Notes under the pieces: generated by a model
Database searches by the model: none
Seen by the model: the letters and a program-made list of their open reading frames with translations, nothing else
Told to the model about the DNA's origin: nothing
In this document: positions 43,533 through 54,140 of the stretch, one piece after another
Layout of the letters: every line of letters starts with the position of its first letter
Numbering within the stretch: the stretch's first letter is position 1
Source: Zygaena filipendulae
Taxonomy: Eukaryota > Arthropoda > Insecta > Lepidoptera > Zygaenidae
Direction of reading: 5' to 3'
NCBI GenBank assembly: GCA_907165275.2
Contig: OU015659.1
Location: forward strand, 2,832,501 to 2,896,500
DNA: 64,000 nt
Made by a program: the position numbers and the translations under genes

Positions 43533-43746
43533 TTATGCTTCACATATAAAATTTTGCAAGCGCGATCGTAAAATTGGAATCCAATAACGAGCCAGATCGA
43601 CACGTTGGGAAATAATCTGAATTTGTTTGCTCGCACTCCAATCCAATCTCAAGTCTTTCCGCTCAAAGAATGGTAAGAAATCTTTTTTTTTTGCTTCAGT
43701 TAAAATATTATTTAAGGTTTTACTTTTTTCATTCAAGGACCACCAA
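43533..43746 (-). CDS. Candidate terminal coding exon (exon C), unknown gene
   Basis: On the minus strand the acceptor GTTGCTGACTCAG precedes one base that completes a codon, then 70 sense codons and TAA. The peptide begins WWSLNEKSKTLNNILTEAKK and contains ERKDLRLDWSASKQIQIIS; it is hydrophilic and varied, with balanced codon use, unlike the noise frames nearby. No domain is recognised. The entry phase matches the exit phase of the exon at 48363-48481 as well as that of an unseen exon. It could also be a fragment of a transposon frame. Confidence 0.35.
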
Positions 43747-43939
43747 CTGAGTCAGCAACGTTGTGAATAACCTAAATTACATTAGTGAATGAGACTCCAC
43801 ATCAATTGGCTGGAAAATTGCTCTCTTGTAATTCTTATCTTATTTATTTATTCATTAATAAAACCAGCAGCGTTACATAGAATACATAATTCAATAAACA
43901 GTGTAAGGCCAATTATATAGGTCTTACCTTTCAGACAGT

Positions 43940-44353
43940 ATAAACGTTGTCAGGAATACAGGAAAGGACATGTGCTACTTTTATCCCAGAATTGGGATGT
44001 GGACTACTTTTGAAAATCAAAATTCTAGATAGTCCGTCAGTTAGAAAATAAAAAAAACAATAGACACGTATTTTTTGCTTTTTCAAATAAATTAAAATCG
44101 ACAGAGATAAAGCGCTTTAAAGTTTAGGGTGAGGGGGTCGTGACGTCACTAACCGCTAAAACCGCCATACAAACTGTCAGAATAGTGACGTCACGCGAAA
44201 TTTCAACTCAATATATCGCCGTAATTTTTTGATTACGTTAAAAAAAGAAAAAATACGTGTCCAATATTTTTTAATAATCTACAAGACGGACTAAAAAAAT
44301 AAAATTAGTCAACATGCCCATTCCCGCGGAAACTCACAACTTTTCGCAGCTAG
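43940..44353 (+). mobile_element. Hel-A Helitron split by family C MITE
   Basis: The left part ends TTATCCCAGAATT at 43993; the right part resumes ATTCCCGCGGAAACTC at 44320 and ends CGCAGCTAG before T. ATT is repeated at the junctions. Confidence 0.75.
43994..44319. mobile_element. CRE-bearing MITE (family C), copy 2
   Basis: 326 bp from GGGATGTGGACTACTTTTG to AATTAGTCAACATGCCC. Two TGACGTCA octamers at 44141 and 44186. The 3-bp ATT duplication would fit a PIF/Harbinger-like element, but this is weak. Confidence 0.85.
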
Positions 44354-44439
44354 TACATAATATACCTACCTACCTCTGATTGGGTTAGCAGGTATCTACC
44401 GATTCTTTCCTATAGTTAATTTCCCATTCCTATAGTAGA

Positions 44440-44620
44440 AAATTACGATTTAACTACCAAACTACTGGATGGAATCCAAAAAAAAATTCACTATTTGAAC
44501 GTTGCGTTAGGTATCCCTGAGTGACATAGGTTATATTGTAACCCGGAATTATATAATACGGATGTAAACTAGTCTGTATCGCGCGGTTTTATCGGAAACT
44601 TCGGAATTAAAATCCTTTCT
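44440..44620 (+). repeat. Hel-A-related mosaic fragment
   Basis: Pieces such as CCTGAGTGACATAGGTTATA and a GCGCGGTTTTAT box are in unusual order; boundaries are uncertain. Confidence 0.4.
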
Positions 44621-44782
44621 TAGCCGACATTAACTTCTCATAAACTACTTATCGCAAAATAAAAAAAATCACAACACAAGACAAATAAGATTATAACATT
44701 TATTTTTTGTAAGTTCATTATGATACATATTAAACACCGAGACTCAAAGTAAAGATCAATTTTCATCAAAAAATATTTAAGC

Positions 44783-44855
44783 TGATGTCGGGATCGAACC
44801 CGCAACACTGGTAGTATAGCAGTTACCATACCACCACGCCAACCACGGTGCTGTC
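44783..44855 (-). mobile_element. tRNA-like SINE head
   Basis: On the minus strand there is a B box (GGGTTCGATCCCG) and a tRNA-like anticodon arm, but the acceptor ends do not pair. I take it as a SINE head or tRNA pseudogene rather than a working tRNA. Confidence 0.45.
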
Positions 44856-45499
44856 AAAAATGGAATATAGTCTTTGCCTTCGGGAGACTATGATTTGACT
44901 ATAGAAATTAAAACTATTTATTTATTAATGTGCATTGTGCGTATTACATTGGCCTACTTGATCACTGAATTAAGTAGGAATGCGTACCTACTTAATTTGA
45001 TCAAAGTATTTATAACTTACATGCGGTTCCACAAGATAAGTAAGCAACTCAATTTAGGTATATGTACTTTATGTCAGAACTTCGCAAGTGCATAATCAAA
45101 TACGTAGTCGGATTGTAAGCGAGAAGTTTCACATTTTAAATTATTCCATCCGCTATGTTAACGTAGGAAAGTTTTAAATACGTACATATGCCGCTTTCGG
45201 AACCCTAAGGTACTTTTCAATGTATGAAGACAAAACTTTAAACTTTACGATTTACAAATTAAACTTATTCGAGAAGATGACAGACTTTCAAACCGTAATG
45301 ACCAGGTTAAAGTCTAGCACCAACGACCGGACCGGGAGAAAAGATTTTATTTTTTGTATATTTGTTCGCTTGTAGGTATCTAAACAACTCAAACATGAAT
45401 ATCTAAAATTAAAATATTCAAGTGTTTATTTTATACAATTTATGATATCACACATAATATATTGTAATATTTATGGAAAACTTAAAATAATAACTATAT
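44856..45499. other. Non-genic stretch with a small palindrome
   Basis: AATTAAGTAGG/CCTACTTAATT and flanking TTGATCA words form a hairpin at 44956-45004. No gene. Confidence 0.4.
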
Positions 45500-45790
45500 T
45501 TACAAATAAAAAATTTGACCTAGGTCCTCCACAGCTGGTAACGAGCCCAAAAGGCTGGCGGCATTGCCCCGCTGGATAGCGAGGCTTACTCGCTGGGCGA
45601 AGTAAACACCAGCCTTCGGGTCACGCGACGCCTCGACCAGTCGCACCGCCAGTTCTTTATATAGTTGGCGGGCGTTTGGACCCCAAGGCCCCAGGGTTTC
45701 GACCCCAAATGGCTCAAACATAAAGTCCTTACTAAGGGACCCATATTTGCGTCGCTTGAGGGACTCCGCAGAAGCTGCCGCAGTATCTTA
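45500..45790 (-). pseudogene. Non-LTR retrotransposon ORF, C-terminal fragment
   Basis: About 96 codons are open on the minus strand after an in-frame stop. The segments ESLKRRKYGSLS, FGVETLGPWGP and RVSLAIQRGNAASLLGSLP match the C-terminal end that follows the reverse transcriptase in many animal non-LTR elements. The upstream enzyme parts are absent, so it is a 5'-truncated dead copy. Confidence 0.65.
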
Positions 45791-46066
45791 AATGCAAAAA
45801 CTTTACTTTTGCCAATTTAAAAAAAAATTACTTAAGGAAGCTGCTAATTCTGACTAGTGACTACCCTAGTGCGGATTATTATACGTATTATTTTTATTTC
45901 GGAATTCCCATGAGAACTTCGATGTTAACCGAAGTTTAATTGAATAATTAAAAACAAATTGAGCTTAAATTTCTACACTCAGATCGTCATATTCAAAAAA
46001 TCTCGACATCTAGCAACCTCGCCTTAAAAAGCAAACACTTCAGTTTTTCTAATCTCTTCACAGATC
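45791..46066. other. 5' flank of the secreted-protein gene
   Basis: CTTCAGTTTTT at about 46038 could be an insect initiator giving a leader of about 25 nt. Alternatively TTTTTCTAATCTCTTCACAG (to 46063) is a splice acceptor from an upstream non-coding exon. A small Hel-A fragment (GGAATTCCCATGAGAAC) lies at about 45901. Confidence 0.4.
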
Positions 46067-47137
46067 ATGGTGATGCACGCGCTAATAACTTTGATGGCGT
46101 TAATGTGTGCAGCAAGTGCTCGGGATTCCAGCAAGAATATTAAATCCATGCCAGCAATTACGAACTCTTTCGTTAATCTTGGAAAAATTGACATCTCTTA
46201 CCATTTCAATACAAAGAACTCCGGTAAGAAGCCAATACTTTGTACTTTCAAAATCAAATCATTTTATTTAATGTCGACCCATGGTTGATTCATATTGTTT
46301 TTTTAGATATTAACAATAATACATTAATTATGACAGTATCCATAAAATATCCGCCCTTCACAGCTTCTTAGTGCTATGGCTGGAAAGAGAAAAAACTTCG
46401 CAACAAACTCCCCTGGAGACTGGAGTATTATGCTGTCAGTTTTAATTAGGAAATAAAGTTACATAATACTATTGCTTTATCTTTCAGATTTCCTCGGTAA
46501 ATCCGATCAGATACCAGCTCCGTCAACTTATTTCCCGAAAACCGAAGCATTTATCGAACCGCCATGCCCCTGTTCTAATCTCAGAAATATGAAAGATCCA
46601 CTCGTGACGAATCCATCTCAAATTCTCAAAAAGCTCCTCATGAGCAATGACCTATTTACATTCAACAAGGAGCCAGTCACGTCGACACTGTGCTGCGACT
46701 CCCACGAGCGCGTTCAAGAAGACACCATTTATTTTGAAATAGAACCGAAGAAAGGTGAAATGAACATCTTCCCACTAATAAACAACGCGCTACCGAATTT
46801 ATTCTACAAAGATTTCTCCAAAAAACCCACTTTGCCTACCGTCTCTGCAAAGCCGAAGGCAATCGACATTTACTTCTTCCCGAAAAAACAGGACACTATA
46901 ACATTCGACTTCATAAAGTCACAAAACAATAAGAAGAAGAATTTGAAAGAGAACATACAAATTGTTGGGGACAAAGAATTGAAGAACAGTTTTAAGAATT
47001 ACAAAATTAAACCAGCGGCACCAATCACGTCGTCTGTGAAGAAGGATCTGTATATTCAAGAGAAGAAAGTAGAAACGACGCCAGAAGAACCGAAGGTCAC
47101 AATCACACCTTACACTGGAGCACCGAATGCACTTTGA
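46067..47137 (+). CDS. Two-exon gene for a secreted protein of 268 aa, unknown function
   Basis: Exon 1 46067-46223 and exon 2 46488-47137 join in phase 1: the split codon G/AT gives Asp53. The donor is CCG then GTAAGA, the acceptor TTGCTTTATCTTTCAG. The N-terminus MVMHALITLMALMCAASA is a clear signal peptide, with likely cleavage after Ala18. The mature part has four cysteines (79, 81, 121, 122) in PPCPC and LCC, then a Lys/Pro-rich C-terminal half with EPKKGEMNIFPLINNALP and repeated FFPKK/IEPKK-like words. It shows no enzyme motif or transmembrane segment. The intron of 264 bp carries a LINE-tail fragment. No AATAAA was seen close to the stop. It is plausibly a lepidopteran-specific secreted or matrix protein. 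Confidence 0.8.
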
Positions 47138-47344
47138 AGCATCCATAAATTCTAAACCTTAAAAAAATGCTGTTTTATTTTTGTAAGGTAAAATCATTTT
47201 TCAAAGGTCTTGTAGAGTTCAAAACTCATTTTGTTTATAACATTATATTAGAGCCAAAGTATATTTTGCTTTGGTTCTAACATAAGTATTCGTTGCTATT
47301 AGAGAGCAGATTTGAACCGATTAGAATCCTGAATGCAATATGAA
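47138..47344. other. 3' flank of the secreted-protein gene
   Basis: AT-rich; a canonical AATAAA is absent from the first 100 bp, so the polyadenylation site is unknown. Confidence 0.35.
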
Positions 47345-47515
47345 TCCTCACTATTATAAATGCGAAAGTGAGTTTGTTTGTTACGCTTTCACGCCTCAAC
47401 GACTCAACGGATCATCATGAAATTTTATACACACGTTGTCAGGGATACAGAGTAGGACATTTTATCTCGGAATTCTCGCGGGAACTCCGAAATTAAAGCG
47501 GGTGAAAATGCGGTA
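47345..47515 (+). mobile_element. Hel-A Helitron, nearly full
   Basis: TCCTCACTATTATAAATGCG after A; the 3' hairpin is degraded (GCGGGTGAAAATGCGG) and CTAG is lost. Confidence 0.7.
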
Positions 47516-47889
47516 GTAATTCAGATATTTCAAATAAAGTAGAGCCGTTACTCGCGTAGTGTTTGGAGCGTTCGTGTCACTTCTCAATTTGCATAATATC
47601 GTAACTCCTCTTTCTGTGAATTGATAACGATAGAACAACAATTTGATTAAACCTAGTAGATATTTTCACCGTGAGTTTCTTAATTACTTTTATACATAAA
47701 AGTGTTTACGTTAGGTTTGGAATGGAAGTTAATTTGGGTAAGCCTCGGGTCTTACGAGCTCGATACGTGAGAGGATTGTCAACCAACATCATCTATGTGC
47801 CAATATATAATATTATTTAACGTTATAAAGGAGACAGTAAACTCAATTCACGTCCGATACGAAATATTCAGTTTATGCTAATGAGAAAG
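47516..47889. other. Non-genic stretch
   Basis: No supported feature. Confidence 0.35.
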
Positions 47890-48115
47890 TTTTTTTTTTT
47901 ATGTAGGGGGCAAACGGGCAAGTGGTACACCTGATGGTAAGTGATTACCGCCGCCCATAGACATCTGCAACACCAGAAGGCATGCAGGTGCGTAGCCGAC
48001 CTGGAATGGGGATGGGAACTGGCTTTCAAATGAGGCTGCCGGAACACACCGTTAGGTGCTTGGCGACAGATTTGCAACTGGAAGGTGGTAGCTAGCCAGC
48101 CGGGAGTACACAGGC
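47890..48115 (-). mobile_element. SINE, 5'-truncated, minus strand
   Basis: Poly-T at the left, then the complement of the tail (CACCTGATGGTAAGTGATTA) of the SINE at 29509-29829; the tRNA head is missing. Confidence 0.75.
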
Positions 48116-48362
48116 TATGGCAGTTATCGAAAACCAAACTAGTAGTATATAATAATACAGAATCACGCGTTTCTAAGCAGAATAGTAATATTTTAAAACA
48201 AATATCAGTTATTGAACAAACTATGTTCGTTTGTCAAAAGTTATCCGTTTCGAAATTCGCAAACTATTTTTGAACCACTTGCTGGTTCCCATGAGTACCT
48301 TCTATTGCATATGATAAAGCTTGTTTATTAAAAAGAAAACTTTGTATGAAAAATATACTTAC

Positions 48363-48481
48363 TGTTTCTCCTTCCTCTGTTGTCTTTTCTTTTTGAACGC
48401 TCGTTTGACGCGCAACAGAAGGAATGCGGCCCTGTCTATAGTTAGCACCGACGGCCGCTTGGCGGTGCTGGGCTCGTCCAT
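48363..48481 (-). CDS. Candidate first coding exon (exon A), unknown gene
   Basis: On the minus strand ATG 48481 begins MDEPSTAKRPSVLTIDRAAF, followed by a very basic helix-like end (RVKRAFKKKRQQRKEK), and the exon leaves at a strong donor, GTAAGTATA, after two bases of a codon. The frame stays open and protein-like upstream to about 48610 without an ATG (it includes CALDDIATRTATKQRW), so a non-AUG start or an upstream exon is also possible. A good acceptor (GTGTTTTTGTGCAG) lies at 48644. GC-rich codons stand out from the AT-rich flanks. The exit phase fits the entry phase of the exons at 43533-43746 and 30323-30480. The protein was not recognised. Confidence 0.55.
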
Positions 48482-48643
48482 CCCCTCCTCTTCCGACGGC
48501 TCATCGCATAACCTCAGGCCGAGCCATCGTTGTTTGGTCGCAGTTCGCGTCGCGATGTCGTCGAGTGCACACGCGCTAGAGGGCTTCACTATTGCTCCTT
48601 TCGTACTTTTTTATTTTAAAACATGTTTAAGACGAGATTTACA

Positions 48644-49419
48644 CTGCACAAAAACACTAAGAAGTGTGAAAGAGAAATTCAGGAATATGTTTCTATATGG
48701 GTAGGTATTCGTATTACGGTAATTACACTGCGCACTTTTTTTTTCATAAATTATAGCGTAATCTGAAACAATACAGAAAAATTACAATTTCGTAACTGTC
48801 ATTAACAAGGCAGAGATTTTACTGAACAGTGTAGACTAGTTATATTACTCGTGTTAAAGCAATCGTGAACACGGCTTGATCACAACTAACCTTCATTATC
48901 TAAAGAAACGTCAAATAAAATAATTCTCCGCTTATCTAAATTGTCTATGTTCTTATCTGAGGTTTGTACTAAATTATGTTTGCCTAATATAAGCTCAGAC
49001 CAAATACCTATAAGCCCAAAAATGATTTAAAAAGGCTAAATTTACACGTAGCGCGTGATTATTTTACCGAACCCGTCGTATTCTAAAATACTCGTTCAAG
49101 CGCTTAAAGTCGTTATGTTACAAATTTATGGAGTCTAGACTAGACTATTGCGCAAATTTCACCTTTTCATTTAAACCGTGGTGAATTTAAGGTAAGAAGC
49201 CTTCTCAGTTGCGGTGGCAAGAAACTCTGAAGGGTCAGAAAACATCATTTATCACGATAAAAAGGACAGGAGCAAGTTTCTCCTGGTTGAAAACAAAACG
49301 TTTAACCCTTCGAAAAGATAAGCACCGGCAAACACGAACTGTGTTGATAATAATCATTACGGCGCACCTTGAGGCTGTCTGTCTACTGCAAGCGAAAAAA
49401 TTGCTTAGTAACAAATACT
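48644..49419. other. Non-genic stretch
   Basis: Apart from the possible acceptor at 48644, no feature is supported. The 96-codon frame at 49209 looks like chance and overlaps a transposon end. Confidence 0.35.
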
Positions 49420-49427
49420 ATAAAAAC

Positions 49428-49665
49428 CAGTGGCGAAGGTACCATAGAAGCCGATTCCCACCGGCTTCCCTTCAGACGCAACATCTCTCCCTACCGTAAT
49501 TGAGAACCTTGTCAGGGATACAGGGAAGGACTTTTATACCGGAATTCCCGCGGGAACTCCGAACTTATCGCAGGTGAAACCGCGGGGAACAGTTAATAGT
49601 TTAATAAGTTGAAATTAAAGTAGATTTCCGGCTTCCCCCTCTCAATATTTCACCCTTCGCCACTG
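49428..49665. mobile_element. hAT-type MITE with 8-bp duplication, holding a Helitron
   Basis: Inverted ends CAGTGGCGAAGG and CCTTCGCCACTG; the direct repeat ATAAAAAC flanks it exactly (49420-49427, 49666-49673), the hAT signature. A Hel-A fragment fills most of the interior. Confidence 0.85.
49504..49594 (+). mobile_element. Hel-A Helitron fragment inside the hAT MITE
   Basis: GGAATTCCCGCGGGAACTCC and the hairpin box CAGGTGAAACCGCGGGGAAC; the 5' end is missing. Confidence 0.65.
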
Positions 49666-49779
49666 ATAAAAACGGGTACGTGTATCATTGGACACACTTG
49701 CAATAACTGAAACTTTCGCATACTAGATCTTCTGGAGAACATTTAGAATCGACGCTACCACCAGACCAACAGTGCTGTT

Positions 49780-50035
49780 AAATAATAATAATAATCCACT
49801 TCACAACACACAGATCTACTTGATCCCACAATAAGCTATAAGCCTGTGTCGTGGAAACCAAGCAAACGTGTTATATAGGTACTACATATTATTACATACC
49901 CATACCCAGACTGGAAAATGGAACCCTGTGTTCATCACACAAAGTCCACCCCCACCGGGAATCGTACCCAGAACCCCTTGATTAGCGGGTAGGCATGGTG
50001 ACCTACGGCGCCATCGGGTCGTCAATAACAATCTA
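49780..50035 (-). mobile_element. tRNA-derived SINE, minus strand
   Basis: Read in reverse: A-box-like TGGCGCCGTAGG, B box GGTACGATTCC, then a body ending near GTGGATTATTATTATTA. Its tail matches remnants near 14690 and 27430. Confidence 0.6.
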
Positions 50036-51615
50036 GCTAGAATTTCCTCTAATGCAGTGGAGCATGACCTCTAAGGTCTGTGCCCTCAATGCTTTACCGC
50101 GTCACGCCACGACTGCCGCAATAAAGTGAAGCGTGCCATCACGGTCCGAAATGGAAGTTTTCTCAATTACAATTTTTATTTCCAAAATACCGACGCTCCG
50201 CCGCGTTGTTACGAGTGTAAACTTTACAGGTTTTACCGACTTGGAGCTTCAACATCAAGCTATTATTAAGTTACGATTTGACGTTGTTATACGTATATTT
50301 TATAACATTTGTTATAATTGCACGCGACGAGACAGTTAAAATGATAAATTATATTAAAACTTTTCAAGGATTTTTCGAATAGGAGTGGCGACCAAGGCGC
50401 GGAACACCGATACTGTAGCTGTAATTAAAGCAATTTGTATCAACAAATTACGTTAATTATAATAATCTAGAGTATATGTTTAGATTAAGCCCAAATTTAC
50501 AGAGTTAAAAATAGCAGTATAAAACACGATCTATTTATGTAATAATTACAAATGTGAGCATAAAGTTCATTTAAAAGCAATACCACCAACGACACTGTTC
50601 ATATAGGCAACAAAAAGTCGTTGAACAAACCTAATTCAGTCCCGTATTACCGGTTATATCCGTAAAGTGGGCTTTAGTACAACCGGCTCTACCTTCGACC
50701 TCCATGCAGAATGATAAACCCGCTATAATAAACCGAAGGCTTTTCCATAATTGACAGCAATACCGACCTTATGAACCACATAAATTTTGACTACCCTCTT
50801 AGTTTCTTTGTTGATGCGAATACCCGGATGAGTCTAACATTTGGACGGTTATCAAATGTTTTTACGACGTGAGTGAAGGTACATTACATATTATAACTAC
50901 TCGGCGGAGGCGCGCTACGAAACGGATTTATTACGAGTTTTACTATCTGTTTGTTAAGTATATACCTTGTATTAGCAGTTAGTACGTCATGATGCGTTAT
51001 GAAAACTGTAATTGCGTGCTAACTCTTACATAATTACATAAGTTCACGCCTGTAACCCGGAGAGGTAGACAGAAACTGATTGTTCTTCGTGTTTATCTTT
51101 CTGAGGACTTCCTCTGACGGATATGATATGTCGCAAATTACCAAAATTTTGTTTTCTGTTCTTGGCATGATAAAATGGGCATAATATGAAGTGGATAAAA
51201 ATAGTTATACGAAATAACCAACATGCTGACGACAGATGTACTTTTTCTTAGAAAATCTTGTCTGACACATCCTCTCAAAATTGCTTTACAGTGAACCAGG
51301 TAATCCGAAAAACGTTTTGCAGGGCAGTGTCGGACAATCGAATTTGTCCGATTATAAAGTATCTCGTACTGTCTTATGTCTATAGTCCAGAATTTTTTGA
51401 AAAAAGTACTTTATTACAGATCTTCCCTATAGTTTAACGATTTTTTTAATTTTAATTTATCTAAAACTAAAGCCTTTCTGATGGTTGTATGTAGCAACGT
51501 TCGTTATGCGTAAAAAGTGGCAAAAATAAAAAAAATAAAAACATTTGGAAAAAATTACAGTTGCTTCGTTTTTCCGTAGAGCAGCCGAGCGTTGGCTCCG
51601 TTATTTATTTTTGTA
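50036..51615. other. Non-genic stretch
   Basis: No supported gene. Bases 50700-50760 on the minus strand give a short ATG frame (MEKPSVYYSGFIILHGG) that meets a GTAGAG donor-like site, too short to call. Confidence 0.3.
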
Positions 51616-51731
51616 GGTACTAGTTGTACTGTTGTTTGTTTGTTACGTTTTCACGCCTTAACGGCTCAACCGAACATCAGATAAGAAGAACATAAAGGTA
51701 GTTTTTGTGAAACATCGCGTGGAACAGCTAG
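51616..51731 (+). mobile_element. Hel-A Helitron, internally deleted
   Basis: TTTGTTACGTTTTCACGCC to GTGGAACAGCTAG; the core box is missing. Confidence 0.6.
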
Positions 51732-52110
51732 GTTCACTATAAATATTAGATAGACCCGGCATTGCACTATCACAGAATTATGTGTAAAATAAAGATAACA
51801 ATTATTAGTTTTAGTTAAGTCACAGATAATATAATACTATAATGTCGTTAAGGTCCCTGAATGATAATTATACTAGACAATTTACTTTCAATTAGTACCG
51901 TAAGAAGATGCTTCTCTACCCGTGTTGGTTAATAGATTTCATTACTATCCGGAATCGGATACGTGTACTTAATCCTATAGTGACCTCAATTACTAACCTG
52001 AGACCTCAAATATATCGGCTGTTTAACCATTATCGTAACAAGAATGTGTGCTCATAAGTTATAATTATCACAATAAGCTTTTCTTCTACTTTTTTAATTC
52101 TGTCATTCTT

Positions 52111-52186
52111 ATTTTTTTTTTATATCATAGGAGGCAAACGGGCAGGTGGCACAGCTGATGGTAAGTGATTACCACCGCCCATGAAT
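52111..52186 (-). mobile_element. SINE tail fragment
   Basis: Poly-T then AGGAGGCAAACGGGCAGG and CAGCTGATGGTAAGTGATTA, the complement of the SINE tail at 29509-29829. Confidence 0.7.
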
Positions 52187-52253
52187 ATTTTATATGGAAG
52201 TTTTATTAAACAATATTATTATGGACCTCATTTGAATTTTTTTCATTAATTTA

Positions 52254-52403
52254 CTAGATGTACCCCGCGTTTTTCAGCCTCGATATTTTCGGATTTCCTG
52301 CAGGAATTCCAGTATAAAAGTACCATAAGTAGTAGTAAATAAGTAAGTACTTATCCTTCTCTGTAGAGCATAACAAACAAACTCACATTCGCATTTAATA
52401 AGG
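52254..52403 (-). mobile_element. Hel-A Helitron, short copy
   Basis: CTAGATGTACCCCGCG next to A at the 3' end; CATTCGCATTTAATAAGGA before T at the 5' end. Confidence 0.7.
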
Positions 52404-52593
52404 ATTTAAATTTGTTCCGCAATATGATACAAAAGGCGGACTTATTATCACAGCAGCATTATTTGCCAGTCATACTTTGGATAGTAAGTACAATATGCAA
52501 AATTCACTTGGCGGCACATTTGAAAGAGAATTTAAGGCTTTTATTAAAAAGCATAAAAATACATTTACCTCGGGCAAACCTTACAGTTAGGTA

Positions 52594-53092
52594 AAAACAA
52601 ATTCAAGGAAGAGGCTAACAGAAGAATTCAGCTAGTTTGGGCAGCGTTTAGGAAATGACGTCTAGACTTTTCAACGCCAATCCTACAAAGCCTGAAGACA
52701 AAAGTCTTCAATCAGTGCGTCCTACCTGTCATGACTCATGACGTACGGAGTCACGATACGGCTGGTCCACAAATTTAAAGTCGCTCAATGTGCTACGGAA
52801 AGGGCTATCGAATCAGGAACGAGGTGGTCCGGCAGAGAACCAAAGTTATGGATAGACCACAGAATTAGCAAGTTGAAGTGGTAATGGGCTGGCCATATTA
52901 CCCGCAGAACCGATAACCGTCGGGCTCGTCGAGTTCTGGAGTGGAGACCGCGAAAAGGCAAACGTAGTGTAGGACTCCCCCAGGCTAGGTGGAGTGATGA
53001 TCTTCGCAGGATAGCTAGTCGTGCTAAGTGGCGTGCAATTGGTGATGCCTATGTCCAGCAGTAGACTGCTATAGGCTGTAATGATGATTAAA
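52594..53092 (+). pseudogene. RTE-type LINE, 3' end, decayed
   Basis: The first reading frame gives KFKEEANRRIQLVWAAFRK, a stop, then LKTKVFNQCVLPVMTHD, and further stops; another frame gives GYRIRNEVVRQRTKVMDRP. These are typical of the C-terminal part of RTE reverse transcriptases. The 3' end is the RTE-style short repeat (TAATGATGATTA). The copy has several frameshifts and stops. Confidence 0.8.
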
Positions 53093-53263
53093 AAAGCTAT
53101 TGGGAATGCATGCCATATTCTTGGGTTATCTTGATGACTTTTAAGCGTGTCTATTCAATTAATTTTTCATGGAAAATCTCTGACTATGCTACCACCAATA
53201 GGTTGTTAATTATCGTTGGGCTTATAGCTTATTATTGTTGTATGATAATTTGATAATTTTCAG

Positions 53264-53578
53264 AACAAGCTAATAAAGGTTTCTCGCCCGTCTCTTCTCT
53301 TGGGAAATCTACCTTTCGAGCGGGTGGTAAATGAAGGTAAGTAATATAAACATTATTGTAGATCTCTATACATTTTGTTTTGACTCCATATAAATGTTAT
53401 AATATAACCTAACGAGCCCAATATTAGATCAAAATGTTATAATGTATTAAACATAATGAGTACAATAATGTAAAAAATCTTTTAGTTTGAATTTGGCACC
53501 TTTTCATTGGGCGGAAAGGGATTGGGTTTTTGTCGCCCGTTCGTGGTTCACTTAAAAACGAATTGAATTTGAATTAAT
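53264..53578 (+). mobile_element. LINE/SINE 3' region
   Basis: CTCGCCCGTCTCTTCTCTTG recurs as CTCGCTTGTCTCTTCTCTTG at 60325, and the block ends in a TTGAAT-type tail (ACGAATTGAATTTGAATT). It mimics an exon at its left end (see rejected items). Confidence 0.55.
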
Positions 53579-53957
53579 TTACTTTGACATAATACACAAG
53601 AATTACAACGCACGTAAGCAAACCAGGATGATTGAGAAAGACTGGCTGACCTCGTGCGGTAAGTAAACACAAGTGTGACGTTAGCTTTAAGGCCCACTGA
53701 GGTTTAGTCACGTTCCTTTTTGAACGCGACCGAGCCGAGAAAATTATCCTTAATTTGGAATAGCCGTGTAATTTCGCAATGGCTGGACTTTTATAACGAC
53801 GGGAACAATATAAAAGAGTCAAATTAAAACAAACTAATTGGTTCATTCATAATTTTAATTTCGTTCTTGTTTTAATGGAAAACTCAAAGTAAAAGTGTGA
53901 TAAATAAAAGGGCAATTCGAATTTCCATTCTAGGAGAAAAATCTTACAATTTAGTTA
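53579..53957. other. Non-genic stretch
   Basis: A 90-codon minus-strand frame here has no recognisable domain and no splice support. Confidence 0.35.
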
Positions 53958-54140
53958 CATAATAGTCTAGCTTAGTCGTTATTGCCACGCCAGATGTCGT
54001 GGATTCGGTCCCGAGTTCGGGTGTCCAGTAAGTATCATAAATATTACCTAAAAAGTATGTATTTAATGGTCTAGTACCCATAGTACAAGTTCTGCATGCT
54101 TAGTTTGGGAGTCAGGCTGGTGTATTATATGTCTAAGAAT
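53958..54140 (+). mobile_element. SINE with retroposon tail
   Basis: A tRNA-like B box region (GTGGATTCGGTCCCGAG) is followed by the common lepidopteran tail words GGTCTAGTACCCATAGTACA and TGCTTAGTTTGGGA. Confidence 0.6.

Noticed and set aside
44783..44855. Minus-strand tRNA gene.
   Set aside because: B box and a tRNA-like arm are present, but the acceptor stem does not pair, so a SINE head or pseudogene fits better.
50700..50760. Short minus-strand ATG frame ending at a donor-like GTAGAG.
   Set aside because: Too short, weak donor and no partner exon.
53264..53336. Apparent internal exon: acceptor TTGATAATTTTCAG, an open 73-bp stretch, donor GTAAGTAAT.
   Set aside because: Most of it (CTCGCCCGTCTCTTCTCTTG) recurs near 60325 and belongs to a retroposon 3' region, so the splice-like ends are probably chance.
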